Below, piece after piece: positions 1-9,497 of a stretch of 57,547 nt of DNA (position 1 is its first letter; every line of letters starts with the position of its first letter). Position numbers and translations under genes: made by a program. The notes under the pieces are model-generated. The model saw only the letters and a list, made by a program, of their open reading frames with translations. It was not told the DNA's origin and searched no databases. This DNA is from an uncultured Campylobacter sp. (lineage in GTDB: Bacteria > Campylobacterota > Campylobacteria > Campylobacterales > Campylobacteraceae): NCBI GenBank assembly GCA_937990735.1, contig CALKQT010000096.1, positions 1-57,547 of the forward strand, given 5' to 3'.

Positions 1-359
1 TTTACGTATTTTTCTTTATTACTTTTACTATATTACGCAAACGCAAAAAGTCGAAATAATAAAAATTAGCTGCCACAGCTTAATCTTACACACATTTTAC
101 CTATCAAATTTCGCACTAATTTGCAATTACGATTGTATAAATGAATGGGTGTAGAATTTTAGCGATACAATGAGAAATATTGCATTTCCTCTCTCGCTTT
201 AACATTTATAAAGTTTCTCTCATATTGGTTATACCGCTATTCCGAATTTTAAATTTACATACTATTAAACTCGCGATTATGCTAAAACAAACTCTGAAAT
301 CATCCGCGAATTCCTTCTTATCTACCCTTGGCATTTCGAATTTTCATAGAAATTAACAA
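1..359. other. AT-rich intergenic start of window
   Basis: I see no gene, RNA or clear repeat in these bases. The stretch is very AT-rich and may belong to the flank of the broken gene that follows. Confidence 0.5.
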
Positions 360-835
360 TTACAATCCAAGTCTCATGCCAATATCTTGCGATATTTCTA
401 TTGTTTGTTTTTGTTCTATGCTACGGTCTATACCCAAACCAAGTACCCCCTTGCAATATTCCCCAAAAGAAGCAGCTACCATTTTGCTCCCTATGCTTGC
501 TATCAATGCCGAGCTTTCTAAATTAACAGAGCTTCCCGCCCCACCCTTTTGCTTAAATAGGAAATTAGCGTATTCGTCAAATTCTTTTTTAAATATTCCA
601 TGTTCTTGATTGTATTTTTTAAAAGAATCAACACCAGATTTAAAATCTTTTATACTGCCACCCAGCTTATCTTGAAGCATCCAATATTTATGCGCTCTGA
701 GCTCAAATTTACCGTAATCTTCGCTACCGAAAATAAATATATGAACCCACCGTCTAGCCAAGCTGAATTATGTGCTTTTAAAGCCGTAACACTTTTTCCC
801 AATATAGCCCATCGCAAAATAAAATCGTCTTAAAA
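360..835 (-). pseudogene. Frameshifted remnant of an unidentified gene
   Basis: The intact downstream part (760 down to 360) reads about 130 residues with no family I recognise. It has a charged helical middle (GSEDYGKFELRAHKYWML) and a Gly/Ser-rich stretch. Its only possible start is a TTG at 761 preceded three codons earlier by a stop. In a shifted frame immediately upstream (about 835-735) a peptide DDFILRWAILGKSVTALKAH followed by NSAWLDGGFIYLFS leads straight into the same place, so one indel near 730-740 would join both into one protein. A stop precedes that upstream piece too, so the 5' end is missing as well. I infer a decayed gene; the alternative is a short TTG-started hypothetical protein. 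Confidence 0.45.
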
Positions 836-967
836 TTTTCAAATAACTATAGATGAGAAATTAGTAAATTAAACACCGTTATAACCATAAAATTTTATAA
901 AAACCGGCAAAAGCAAAATCCTCGTCATAAAAATAATCATCGCCGCTTCAAAATTTTATTGAGTTGC

Positions 968-2380
968 TTAAATTTTACCGATTTTAGCAAGATTATAAAA
1001 CTCTCTCGCGGCATCGAATTTGCTTTTTATCTCATATCGCTCTCCGCTCAGTTCGAAGCAAATTACATTCGCGTGCAGTAGCAATCTAGGCGCTCCCGTC
1101 GTCTTGACCCGCTCCGTCTCATCCATCTTTTTATCCAATATCCGCTCCGCTTGCTCTCGCGAAAGCCCATACAGCGGCTCTCCCAATATCGGCGCGCCCG
1201 CGGCAAATAGATGCAGCCTGATCTGATGCTGCCTACCCGTCAGCGGATAGCACTCAATAAGACTAGCGTCCATGTCCGAGAGATATCGCAGCGGGCGGAT
1301 CAGCGTGATCGCCTCTTTTCCGTCGCGCGATATTTTCATACGAATTTTAAGATCGGCGAACTCGCCGCTAGGAGCGATCGGAGCATCAATCACAAACCCC
1401 TCAAAATCCTTTAAAAATTTCAGTTTCTCTCTAAATTTTGCGTATTTTGCAGGCTCAAATTTTTTAAAATTTACACAGCCTGTAGAAGTAGCCGGCATAG
1501 ATTTAGCCGCAGATAAGGTGCAAGGTTTATGTCCGTTATCCGCGCTACTCATCGCGATAGCGGGTTTAAGCTTATCACTCACGCCGCAGGATAAGTCATC
1601 AAATTCAAATCTGCTGCCAACATCGCCAATAGGAGCGCCAGATTTAAATTTAGCCTGCGCGCCGCCAGATAGAGTGCTGCGCCATAATCCCCTACTCGCA
1701 CCATTAGATAAGATATTAAATCCAAATTTATCGCCTGCCCCTTTTAAAGCTCGCATATCGCGCAGATCCGATACGTTATCTGGTAAGCTCACAGCATCGC
1801 CCGCAAATTTCGATCCGCAAATTTCATCAAAGCCTAGAGCGTAGCAATCCTCTATCTCACCATTGCAAGCGTCACCTTGCAAATCCCCTCGCAAGCCCTC
1901 TCTCAAATCACCTCGCACGAGCGCTAGATAGCTTTTCATCACTCTACGTTGTTCGAAGCACTCTTTAAGCTCGCGCGCCGCGTCTTTATCCTTAGCGACG
2001 ATAAGAATTCCGCTGGTTTCGAGATCGAGCCTGTGCGCCACGCACGCGTCCTGCCCGTATAGCGACCAGATCTCGTCATACATATTATAAGGCGAGTTGC
2101 GCCCGCTCGGGTGGCTTAAAATTCCACTCGGCTTGTCAAATACCGCAAACGCATCGCACTCAAAGATCGGCTTCAGTCCGCGCGGCTCGCATTTGTAATC
2201 GATCAAAAAAATTTCTCCGCGAGCAACGGAGTTTTTATGCAAATTCTGATCCTCTGCATCGATTACGCGGCGCTTGTCGCAGATGCGCTGCGCGGATTTC
2301 ATATCGTATCCGAGGCTAAGCAGAATTTCATAAATTTTGCGTCCCTCAAAGCTTCCCAGGCTTCTTTTCTCATAACCCAT
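968..2380 (-). CDS. RluA-family 23S rRNA pseudouridine synthase with a large internal insert
   Basis: Isomerises uridine to pseudouridine in rRNA. An N-terminal S4-like RNA-binding part (about residues 14-60) precedes the catalytic fold, whose motif HRLDLETSG gives the catalytic Asp at residue 119. The C-terminal half has the family block LTGRQHQIRLHL. Between ALVRGDL (about 158) and GFVIDAPI (about 329) lies an insert of roughly 165 residues, rich in Gly, Ser, Lys and Asp with no family motif; relatives are usually about 300 residues, this one 470. The frame is open throughout, so it is an expansion, not a break. The gene is divergent from purB: a TGTATAAT -10 on this strand (TATAAT at 2421-2426) would start the RNA near 2414. 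Confidence 0.9.
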   Translation of the reverse strand: MGYEKRSLGSFEGRKIYEILLSLGYDMKSAQRICDKRRVIDAEDQNLHKNSVARGEIFLIDYKCEPRGLKPIFECDAFAVFDKPSGILSHPSGRNSPYNMYDEIWSLYGQDACVAHRLDLETSGILIVAKDKDAARELKECFEQRRVMKSYLALVRGDLREGLRGDLQGDACNGEIEDCYALGFDEICGSKFAGDAVSLPDNVSDLRDMRALKGAGDKFGFNILSNGASRGLWRSTLSGGAQAKFKSGAPIGDVGSRFEFDDLSCGVSDKLKPAIAMSSADNGHKPCTLSAAKSMPATSTGCVNFKKFEPAKYAKFREKLKFLKDFEGFVIDAPIAPSGEFADLKIRMKISRDGKEAITLIRPLRYLSDMDASLIECYPLTGRQHQIRLHLFAAGAPILGEPLYGLSREQAERILDKKMDETERVKTTGAPRLLLHANVICFELSGERYEIKSKFDAAREFYNLAKIGKI

Positions 2381-2404
2381 ATTAAACTTTCAGCCCCATT
2401 TTTA

Positions 2405-2426
2405 TATAATTTTTGCCATCATTATA
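2405..2426. promoter_or_regulatory. Overlapping divergent -10 boxes of purB and the pseudouridine synthase gene
   Basis: TATAAT on the plus strand (2405-2410) predicts a purB start near 2417. TATAAT on the minus strand (2421-2426, preceded by TG) predicts a start near 2414 for the opposite gene. Each promoter's transcript crosses the other's -10 box, so the two should be mutually exclusive. This is a prediction from motif and spacing only. Confidence 0.5.
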
Positions 2427-2455
2427 CAAGAAATTCTAACCGAAAGGCTACTAAA

Positions 2456-3787
2456 ATGGTCGAAAGATACGCAAGAAAAGAGATGTCTGAAAAATGGAGC
2501 TTGCAAGCCAAATACGACGCATGGCTAAAAGTCGAGCTCGCAGCAGTTAAGGCGTGGAATAAACTAGGTCTAATAAGCGACTGCGATAAAGATAAAATTC
2601 TACAAAACGCAAGCTTTAGGATCGAGCGGATAGATGAGATCGAAAAGACTACCAAGCACGACGTCATCGCGTTTCTAACGAGCGTGAGTGAGAGCCTTGG
2701 GCAGGAGAGCCGTTTCGTACATTACGGAATGACTAGTAGCGACTGCATCGACACTGCCGTCGCGCTGCAAATCAAAGAAAGCATGGAGCTCATCATTGAG
2801 GATGTGCAAAATTTAAAAGCCGCGATAACATATCAAGCCATGAAGCATAAAATGACGCTGATGGTCGGGCGCAGCCACGGTATCCATGGCGAGCCGATCA
2901 CTTTCGGACTCGTGCTTGCGGTCTGGTATGATGAGATAAATCGCGCGCTAGAGCTTTTGCAACACGCAAAAAGCGTCATCAGCTACGGCAAAATAAGCGG
3001 TGCGATGGGAAATTTCGCCCACGCTCCACTAGAGCTGGAAGAGCTGGTGTGCGAATATCTGGGGCTAAAGCCCGCCCCCGCGTCCAATCAAGTCATCCAG
3101 CGCGATCGCTACGCGCAGGTAATGAGCGCACTTGCGATCCTGGCTTCCAGCTGCGAAAAGATCGCTATCGCAATCCGCCACTATCAACGCACCGAGGTTT
3201 ATGAGGCAGAGGAATTTTTTAGCCCAGGTCAAAAGGGCAGCTCTGCGATGCCGCACAAACGAAATCCTGTGCTTAGCGAAAACGTAACGGGACTATGTCG
3301 TATGATCCGTAGCTTCGCAATACCCGCGATGGAGGATGTAGCGCTATGGCACGAACGCGATATCAGCCATAGCTCAGTCGAGCGATTTATCCTCCCCGAC
3401 GGCTTTATAACCGCCGATTTTATGCTAAATCGCTTGACAAGCTTGATTGAAAAACTGCTAGTATATCCTGAAAATATGATGAGAAATCTAAATTTAACCG
3501 GTGGGCTCGTGTTTTCGCAGCGCGTGCTGCTAGAACTGCCTAAACGAGGAGTTAGCAGAGAGGATGCCTATAAAATTGTACAGCGTAATGCGATGAAGGT
3601 CTGGGCGGATCTGCAAGAGGGCAAAAAAGCTATAGATGAGCAAGGGCATAGCCTATTTTTGCAAAATCTGCTAGCAGATACAAAGCTACGAGAAAAACTA
3701 AGCGAAAGCGAGATCAAAGAGTGTTTCGACTACGGATATTACACTAAAAATGTAGACGCGATTTTCGCTAGGGTTTTTGGCAAATAG
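2456..3787 (+). CDS. purB: Adenylosuccinate lyase
   Basis: Cleaves adenylosuccinate to AMP and SAICAR to AICAR in purine synthesis; cytosolic homotetramer of the fumarase/aspartase superfamily. The signature GSSAMPHKRNPV near residue 263 carries the flexible catalytic loop, and HYGMTSSD and GRSHGIHGEP are the other two conserved blocks. The start is the ATG at 2456 (MVERYARKEMSEKW), with GAAAGG eight bases upstream; the frame is open further upstream, but that part overlaps the divergent gene and has no family likeness. Length 443 residues is normal. No operon partner is seen downstream. Confidence 0.97.
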   Translation: MVERYARKEMSEKWSLQAKYDAWLKVELAAVKAWNKLGLISDCDKDKILQNASFRIERIDEIEKTTKHDVIAFLTSVSESLGQESRFVHYGMTSSDCIDTAVALQIKESMELIIEDVQNLKAAITYQAMKHKMTLMVGRSHGIHGEPITFGLVLAVWYDEINRALELLQHAKSVISYGKISGAMGNFAHAPLELEELVCEYLGLKPAPASNQVIQRDRYAQVMSALAILASSCEKIAIAIRHYQRTEVYEAEEFFSPGQKGSSAMPHKRNPVLSENVTGLCRMIRSFAIPAMEDVALWHERDISHSSVERFILPDGFITADFMLNRLTSLIEKLLVYPENMMRNLNLTGGLVFSQRVLLELPKRGVSREDAYKIVQRNAMKVWADLQEGKKAIDEQGHSLFLQNLLADTKLREKLSESEIKECFDYGYYTKNVDAIFARVFGK

Positions 3788-4698
3788 CAGACACGCGGCT
3801 TGCTATTTTAAAGCTCCGAACAAGCCTATAAAATATAGCGAGGCGGCTAGAATTTTATGTTTGCGCCGAAGTACTTTAAAAAGAGCGATTGAAATTTTAA
3901 AATTTTGATAAAGATAAAATTTTAGTAAAAGCGTAGCGCTTGCGGATAAATCTGGCATCTAAATCCGCACGACAGGCATCTACCGCTTTTACCGCGAATT
4001 TATAAAGGCAAAATTCTACGCTTGCGGCTAACATCAAAATCGTAAAATTTAATGCTTTAAAACGGTAAAATTCTTAGGTGTAGTAGTTTTTAGAATTTTA
4101 CCGCAAAATTTAAGTGCTAATCCCGAAGATGTAAATGCGAGATTTCCATAAAGCAAACAGGCGAATCCATCTCTAGATCGGCTAACATTAAGACGCAATC
4201 CTTTTACGTGCTCGCTTAGAATTTTGCCTATGGCAACCAACCAAATTTTAATGATTTTATGGCATTTCTGCGTCGTACTCGAACTAGGGGTCGTGAGATA
4301 TCCGAAGCAATTATGAAACAAATTTAAAGTGGCAAATGGAAATATTGATAAAATTCCGCTTTTTCAACTTGAGATTTTAACGATTCTTAGAAAAAAGCGG
4401 ATTGAGTAAAATTTCATAAATTCCATCAATTTAAGCGCTTAGCAGATGGCACCAAAAATAGGAAATTAAGCTTGGATAATGATATTTTTAAAAATTTTAA
4501 AATTTTATACGCGTAAGCGGGTAAAATTTGATGTCTAGCACCGGCAGCATCCTTGATTATCATATAATTATGTCTGAATTACTAGCAAATTTCGGATTAA
4601 ACAATCCTGCGATTTGACGTCTAATAATTATTTGGAATTTAAAATGGATGGAGCGGGAGTTCGTTCGCCCCATCCTCTGCGCCAGTACGTTAGAATTT
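3788..4698. other. Gene-free stretch with AAATTT/AAAATTC words
   Basis: About 900 bases without a convincing gene. It is built from repeated AAAATTTTA and GCTTGCGG-like words. One small hairpin, CTATA-AAA-TATAG followed by CGAGGCGG (about 3826-3846), resembles the apical part of the structured repeats at 30.9 and 35.6 kb. A 90-codon open frame at 4049-4321 (minus) lacks an SD and reads repeat-derived sequence. Confidence 0.5.
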
Positions 4699-5331
4699 TT
4701 AAAATTTAAAGTTATACCCTAGATAGAGCCCGTGGTTAGTCTCATATACCTTGTCTACATCCTCTCCAAGCTTACTGGCCTTGTACCTCGTGTAGTCCGC
4801 TTTGTAGCCAAACTCGATCTCATTATGCTCATCAAAGCTATATAGCCCGCCCAGCCTTGCGCCAATTACCCAGCCAGGCAGAGTCTTTGAAAGCGAATCG
4901 CTGCTTCCGTTAGATTCGTCATACGAATAAATTTTATATTTCAAAAATGAAACTCCCGTATAAGCGCCTGCTACGAGTTTAAAGCCGTTTATAATCTCAG
5001 GCGTAAAATCCCCGCCTACGAGCAAGCTATGCTTATTCCACTCGTGTTTAAATATGATGTCCTCGTCAGTGCCAGTTTTCGAAGCTTTGAAATCATACAA
5101 GTACTCGCCGTACGCCCTAGCTATACCAAAATCATAGCCGCCTTTAAAGCCGAGCGCAGCCTGACCCTTATTATCTTTATTCGTGCCAGAATCGTCCTCG
5201 TCAGACCATTTAGTAGTGATGCTGGATTTAAAAGAATAATCTCCCTCGATACCTAAAAATATCCCCTCGCCGAAGCTTGAGCTTGCGCACACCGCAGCGG
5301 CAAACGCCGCGATTAAAATTTTGTTTTTCAC
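4699..5331 (-). CDS. Outer-membrane beta-barrel protein
   Basis: A 210-residue secreted protein with a clear Sec signal (MKNKILIAAFAAAVCASSSFG). The mature part alternates hydrophobic and polar residues in short strands rich in Gly, Tyr and Phe and ends in ...YLGYNFKF, the C-terminal aromatic signature needed for insertion by the Bam complex. Size and strand pattern fit small opacity/OmpA-like 8- or 10-stranded barrels. The start is GTG at 5331, preceded by GGAG; an overlapping ATG is immediately followed by TGA in another frame. It stands alone, with an AT-rich TATAAT-containing region upstream. Ligand or adhesion role cannot be told from sequence. Confidence 0.75.
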   Translation of the reverse strand: MKNKILIAAFAAAVCASSSFGEGIFLGIEGDYSFKSSITTKWSDEDDSGTNKDNKGQAALGFKGGYDFGIARAYGEYLYDFKASKTGTDEDIIFKHEWNKHSLLVGGDFTPEIINGFKLVAGAYTGVSFLKYKIYSYDESNGSSDSLSKTLPGWVIGARLGGLYSFDEHNEIEFGYKADYTRYKASKLGEDVDKVYETNHGLYLGYNFKF

Positions 5332-5788
5332 ATTTTCTCCTTATAATTTATAATTTCGGGCTTTCCACCGCCGCCGCTTTTGCCATTTTACCGCTTGCTA
5401 TCTTTAAGCGTCTTCCGCCAAGCTCGCTCATAAGCGCGTTTAAAATTTGTTGATTATAATATCCTTTTTTTGAAATTTCGATGAATTTTGCGACAAGACT
5501 TGGAATTCTATCTCGATTGCCAGCACGGAATTCGACGAAATTCTACGCCGTCCCCTTGGGCAGCTAGCAAATTTAAATGCCAGAGCCATTAAAAAACAAT
5601 CTGTGATGAAATTTAAAGCGCTTATTTAGTTGTTCGTTTTTATCTACAATTTAAAATTTACACACGAGATAAGTGCCGTGTTACCGATAGTAACTGCACT
5701 TTTAAAAATTTAAGACGATTTGATTTGGAATTTATAAAATTCCCGCCTCATTTTTGTATCATAAGCCAAATCTAAAAAAGGAGTATCT
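5332..5788. other. Intergenic region between barrel protein and DASS transporter genes
   Basis: Holds the two divergent gene starts, with SD sequences AAGGAGAAAAT (minus) and AAAAAAGGAG (plus, just before 5789). No further gene or repeat array is visible. Confidence 0.45.
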
Positions 5789-7261
5789 ATGGAAGAAAAC
5801 AAAGTGGAATTACGCAACTCCCGCTTACAAGGGCCGCTAGACTCAGACGTAGACGAGCTGGGTTTAGACAGGCTCACCGACACCGTGCCGTTTCCTAAGC
5901 GCGGCGTCATCATTATGGCGATTGCCGCTGCAGTGGGCTTTGCGCTATATGCCGCGTTACCATTTGAGCCCAATGTCAAAAAAGGCCTTGCGCTGCTTGC
6001 TTTTATCGCGATTATGTGGCTTACAGAGGCCGTGCATATCACGGTAACCGCGCTTATGGTGCCGGTGCTTGCGGTAGCTATCGGACTTGGTAAATTCGCT
6101 AAAGATGGCACTTTCACGGCTGCCACCATCAAAAGCACGCTTGCAAATTTTGCAAACCCTACAATCTTTACCTTTTTCGGCGGCTTTGCTCTGGCGACGG
6201 CTCTGCATATGCAAAAGCTAGACAAAAAGATCGCGATGTGGCTAATCGCCCGCGCAGGCGGTCGCTTGGGTGTAGCTGCGATTTTAATCTGCCTTGCTAC
6301 GGCGATCCTTTCGATGTGGGTTTCAAACACCGCAACTGCTGCGATGATGCTTCCGATCGCACTTGGAATTTGCGCCAACATGGACGAGAGCAAAGATCGC
6401 GGCACGCTCGTGTTTTTGCTTTTAGGCATCGCGTATTCTGCAAGCATCGGAGGTCTGGGCACGCTCGTGGGATCTCCGCCAAATTTAATCGTGGCTCAAG
6501 CCTTGCACTACAGCTTCGCGGACTGGATGAAGGTAGGTTTGCCGCTAATGTGCGTGATGCTGCCAATAATGCTTGTGGTGCTTTATATAATTTTCAAGCC
6601 AAATTTAAGCCATAAAATAGATATGGATCTGGAGCATATCCCTTGGACGCGCGAGCGCATTATTACGATCGTCGTATTTGCTCTAACAGCGCTTGGCTGG
6701 ATATTTTCAAAGCAAATTTCAGCCCTTGTGGGCTTTAAAGTGGATGATGCTTACGTCGCCATCTGCTCGGCAGTCGTAATCGTCATTCTAGGGCTTGCCA
6801 AATGGCACGACATCGCCGAAAACACCGAGTGGGGCGTGCTGCTACTTTTTGGCGGCGGACTTACTCTAAGTGCGGTTTTAGGCGATTCCGGAGCTTCTAA
6901 GGTGCTTGGCGATCTAGTCGCGCACACTTTCGGTGGAGCGCCTACTTACATTGTACTTTTGGTAACAGCAGTTTTCATCATCTGCCTTACGGAATTTACA
7001 AGCAATACCGCCTCTGCTGCGCTTTTAGTGCCCGTATTTGCGGGTGTAGCGGCTCAGATGGGACTACCGAAAGAAACTCTTACGATCATCATCGGCGTGG
7101 GCGCGAGCTGCGCTTTCGTAATGCCGGTAGCGACGCCGCCAAATGCTTTGGTTTTCGGTACGGGACGCATCCGACAAATAGAGATGGTACGAAGCGGCGG
7201 AATTTTAGCGATATTTTCCGCGATTTTAGTTTCCGGCTACGCGTATATTTTTTACTCGTAA
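5789..7261 (+). CDS. DASS (SLC13) family sodium-coupled anion/dicarboxylate transporter
   Basis: Inner-membrane carrier of the divalent anion:sodium symporter family, which takes up C4-dicarboxylates, citrate or sulfate with sodium. The two family SNT motifs are visible: VSNTATAAMMLP (about residue 177) and TSNTASAALLVP (about 408), one in each inverted repeat, as expected for the substrate/sodium sites. About 12 hydrophobic segments follow a polar N-terminus of about 35 residues. Length 490 is typical. The ATG at 5789 has AAAAGGAG upstream. It is monocistronic and followed by a hairpin at 7280-7303. Substrate is not decided by sequence; a dicarboxylate is likely in a Campylobacter. Confidence 0.88.
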   Translation: MEENKVELRNSRLQGPLDSDVDELGLDRLTDTVPFPKRGVIIMAIAAAVGFALYAALPFEPNVKKGLALLAFIAIMWLTEAVHITVTALMVPVLAVAIGLGKFAKDGTFTAATIKSTLANFANPTIFTFFGGFALATALHMQKLDKKIAMWLIARAGGRLGVAAILICLATAILSMWVSNTATAAMMLPIALGICANMDESKDRGTLVFLLLGIAYSASIGGLGTLVGSPPNLIVAQALHYSFADWMKVGLPLMCVMLPIMLVVLYIIFKPNLSHKIDMDLEHIPWTRERIITIVVFALTALGWIFSKQISALVGFKVDDAYVAICSAVVIVILGLAKWHDIAENTEWGVLLLFGGGLTLSAVLGDSGASKVLGDLVAHTFGGAPTYIVLLVTAVFIICLTEFTSNTASAALLVPVFAGVAAQMGLPKETLTIIIGVGASCAFVMPVATPPNALVFGTGRIRQIEMVRSGGILAIFSAILVSGYAYIFYS

Positions 7262-7279
7262 AATTCCGTCAAAATTCTA

Positions 7280-7303
7280 TAGTCCGGGTATCTGCTCGGA
7301 CTA
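7280..7303 (+). terminator. Possible terminator hairpin after the DASS transporter
   Basis: TAGTCCG and CGGACTA form a 7-bp stem around a 10-base loop. What follows is AT-rich but has no U-run, so efficiency is doubtful. Confidence 0.35.
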
Positions 7304-7394
7304 AATATATTTATAAGATATATTTTTAAACTCCTAAATTTTCGGAATCTTTATAAAAAAATTCTGATTTAATACTATTTTAATCAGTTATCTG

Positions 7395-7400
7395 TATAAT
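7395..7400 (+). promoter_or_regulatory. Extended -10 promoter of the amino-acid ABC operon
   Basis: TGTATAAT lies 28 bases before the ATG at 7428, predicting a start near 7407. The run upstream is AT-rich without a clear -35, as is usual for sigma-70 promoters in this group. Confidence 0.55.
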
Positions 7401-7427
7401 ACGCATATCTTACGGAAAGAAGAATTT

Positions 7428-8081
7428 ATGGATTTTGATTTTATAGCTAAATTTAGCCCGATGTTCGTAAAGGCGGGAATTTTAACGCTAAAGCTCGCAT
7501 TTTACGGGATTTTACTATCCATCATCATCGGCTTTATCTGCACGCTAATAAAATATAAAAGAGTACCGCTGCTAAGCCCGCTCGTGAGTGCATATATCGA
7601 GCTATCGCGCAATACTCCGCTTTTAATTCAGCTATTTTTTCTATACTACGGCCTGCCGAAGCTGGACGTTCAAATTTCGGGCTTTACCTGCGCGATCGTA
7701 GGTCTTGCGTTTTTGGGCGGAAGCTATATGAGCGAGAGCTTTAGGCTTGGTTTTGAGGCGATAAGAAAATCCCAGATCGAAAGCGCTATGAGCCTCGGTC
7801 TTAGCGAGTCGCAGATAGTGTTTTACGTCGTGCTGCCGCGCGCCTTTGCGATCGCCCTGCCCTCTATCAGCGCAAACATAATCTTTCTGCTTAAAGAAAC
7901 CTCGATCGTTAGCATCGTAGCACTCGCCGATCTCGTTTATGCCGCAAAGGACATCATCGGGCTGTATTACAAGACGAACGAGGCGCTATTTATGCTAAGC
8001 GTATCGTATCTAATCATAATCCTGCCGCTTTCGCTAGCGCTTACGCTGCTTGAAAAGCGCCTTGCGTATATGAGAGGCTAG
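7428..8081 (+). CDS. Polar amino-acid ABC transporter permease, first subunit
   Basis: Inner-membrane permease of the HisMQ/GlnP family, 217 residues with about five membrane segments. The EAA-type loop that docks the ATPase is visible (ESAMSLGLSESQIVFYVVLPRA, about residues 116-137). Early residues ELSRNTPLLIQLFFLYYGLP are the classic family block. First gene of a four-gene operon; the next gene starts after a two-base gap. Together with the ATPase and lipoprotein receptor downstream it forms an importer whose receptor resembles the cysteine-binding CjaA of Campylobacter jejuni; the amino acid carried here is inferred. Confidence 0.93.
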   Translation: MDFDFIAKFSPMFVKAGILTLKLAFYGILLSIIIGFICTLIKYKRVPLLSPLVSAYIELSRNTPLLIQLFFLYYGLPKLDVQISGFTCAIVGLAFLGGSYMSESFRLGFEAIRKSQIESAMSLGLSESQIVFYVVLPRAFAIALPSISANIIFLLKETSIVSIVALADLVYAAKDIIGLYYKTNEALFMLSVSYLIIILPLSLALTLLEKRLAYMRG

Positions 8082-8083
8082 CG

Positions 8084-8740
8084 ATGGAACTCTTAAGCGG
8101 CGAAAATTTAATCAGGCTTCTTGGCGGGCTCGGGGTCACGCTGCAAATCGCGCTTATCTCGATCGCGGTTTCGCTCGCTCTAGGCTTGGTGCTTGGAATT
8201 TTAATGGCCTCCGGGCGCAGAGCCTTATACATCCCGCTTAAAATTTGCCTGGAGATCGTGCGCATCATGCCGCCCATCGTTTGGCTATTTATCGTATATT
8301 TCGGCGCGAGCAAGGCATTTGGCATCCACATCTCAAATATCGCGGCTTCGATCATCGTCTTTAGTATCTGGGGTGTTTTTGAGATGATGGATCTGGTGCG
8401 CGGCGCCGTGATTAGCATCCCCAAGCATCAGTTCGAAAGCGCCGAAGCACTCGCATTTAGCAGATCTCAAATTTATCTCTACGTGATCCTGCCGCTTGCG
8501 ATGAGGCGCCTAGTGCCCGCAACGATAAATTTATTCAGCAGGATGATAAAAACAACCTCGATCGCCGTACTCATCGGCGTTATCGAGCTCGTCAAGGTCG
8601 GACAGCAGATCATTGAAGTAAACGTCTTCCGCGACAATTACGCGCCGCTAATCATCTACGGAGCGATATTTTTCGTATATTTTTTGATCTGCTATCCGAT
8701 CTCGGCGCTTTCGAAAAAACTAGAAAACAGGTGGAGCTGA
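8084..8740 (+). CDS. Polar amino-acid ABC transporter permease, second subunit
   Basis: Second permease of the same importer, 218 residues, with EIVRIMPPIVWLFIVYFG replacing the first permease's matching block and an ATPase-docking loop ESAEALAFSRSQIYLYVILPLA. Two different permeases imply a heterodimeric channel. Its stop overlaps the next gene's ATG by one base (TGATG), indicating translational coupling. Confidence 0.93.
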   Translation: MELLSGENLIRLLGGLGVTLQIALISIAVSLALGLVLGILMASGRRALYIPLKICLEIVRIMPPIVWLFIVYFGASKAFGIHISNIAASIIVFSIWGVFEMMDLVRGAVISIPKHQFESAEALAFSRSQIYLYVILPLAMRRLVPATINLFSRMIKTTSIAVLIGVIELVKVGQQIIEVNVFRDNYAPLIIYGAIFFVYFLICYPISALSKKLENRWS

Positions 8741-9477
8741 TGGAAATTTTAAAAATCGACAAAGTTAATAAATTTTACGGCGAGCTGCACGCGCTAAAGG
8801 ACGTCAGTCTTAGCGTCGCGCAGGGCGAGGTCGTTGTGATCCTAGGCCCTAGCGGCTGCGGCAAAAGCACCCTACTTCGCACGATCAATGGGCTAGAGCC
8901 GGTACAAAGCGGAAATTTTATAATCGAGGGCGAGCGGATCGATCAAAATTTCAAAGAGTGGCGTAGAATTCGTCAAAAGATCGGTATGGTCTTTCAAAGC
9001 TATGAGCTCTTTGATCATCTAAACGTGCTGCATAACATAATCCTGGGCCCGATGAAGGTGCAAAACGTTCCGAAAGAGGAAGCGATAACTCTAGCACGCG
9101 AATGGCTAAAGATCGTAGGTCTTGCGGATAAGGAAAACTCCTACCCCAAAGAGCTTAGCGGCGGGCAGAAGCAGCGCATCGCAATCGTGCGAAGCCTTGT
9201 GATGAAGCCCAAGATCATGCTTTTTGACGAGGTTACCGCGGCACTTGATCCCGAGATCGTGCGCGAGGTGCTAGACGTAATGCTAAATCTTGCCAAAGAG
9301 GGGCAGACGATGCTAATCGTAACGCACGAGATGGGCTTTGCGCGCGCCGTAGCCGATCGCATAGTTTTTATGGATGAGGGAAGCATCGTGGAGATTAGCG
9401 AACCGGAGGCGTTCTTTACCGCTCCGAAGAGCGAGCGTGCGAAGAAATTTCTAAATATGTTCGAATTTAAAAAATAA
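8740..9477 (+). CDS. Amino-acid ABC transporter ATP-binding protein
   Basis: Cytosolic ATPase of the GlnQ/HisP type, 245 residues, driving the adjacent importer. Walker A GPSGCGKST, Q-loop FQSYELFDHL, signature LSGGQKQR, Walker B IMLFDEVTAALD and the switch His in VTHEMGFA are all intact. I chose ATG 8740, which overlaps the upstream stop and has GGTGGAG before it; a GTG at 8731 is in frame but lacks a better SD. Confidence 0.95.
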   Translation: MEILKIDKVNKFYGELHALKDVSLSVAQGEVVVILGPSGCGKSTLLRTINGLEPVQSGNFIIEGERIDQNFKEWRRIRQKIGMVFQSYELFDHLNVLHNIILGPMKVQNVPKEEAITLAREWLKIVGLADKENSYPKELSGGQKQRIAIVRSLVMKPKIMLFDEVTAALDPEIVREVLDVMLNLAKEGQTMLIVTHEMGFARAVADRIVFMDEGSIVEISEPEAFFTAPKSERAKKFLNMFEFKK

Positions 9478-9497
9478 ATTTTAATAAAGGAGAAAAG

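Noticed and set aside
5710..6462. 250-codon open frame opposite the DASS transporter
   Set aside because: Antisense shadow of a well supported gene; Ala/Ser/Ile composition mirrors the membrane-protein codons.
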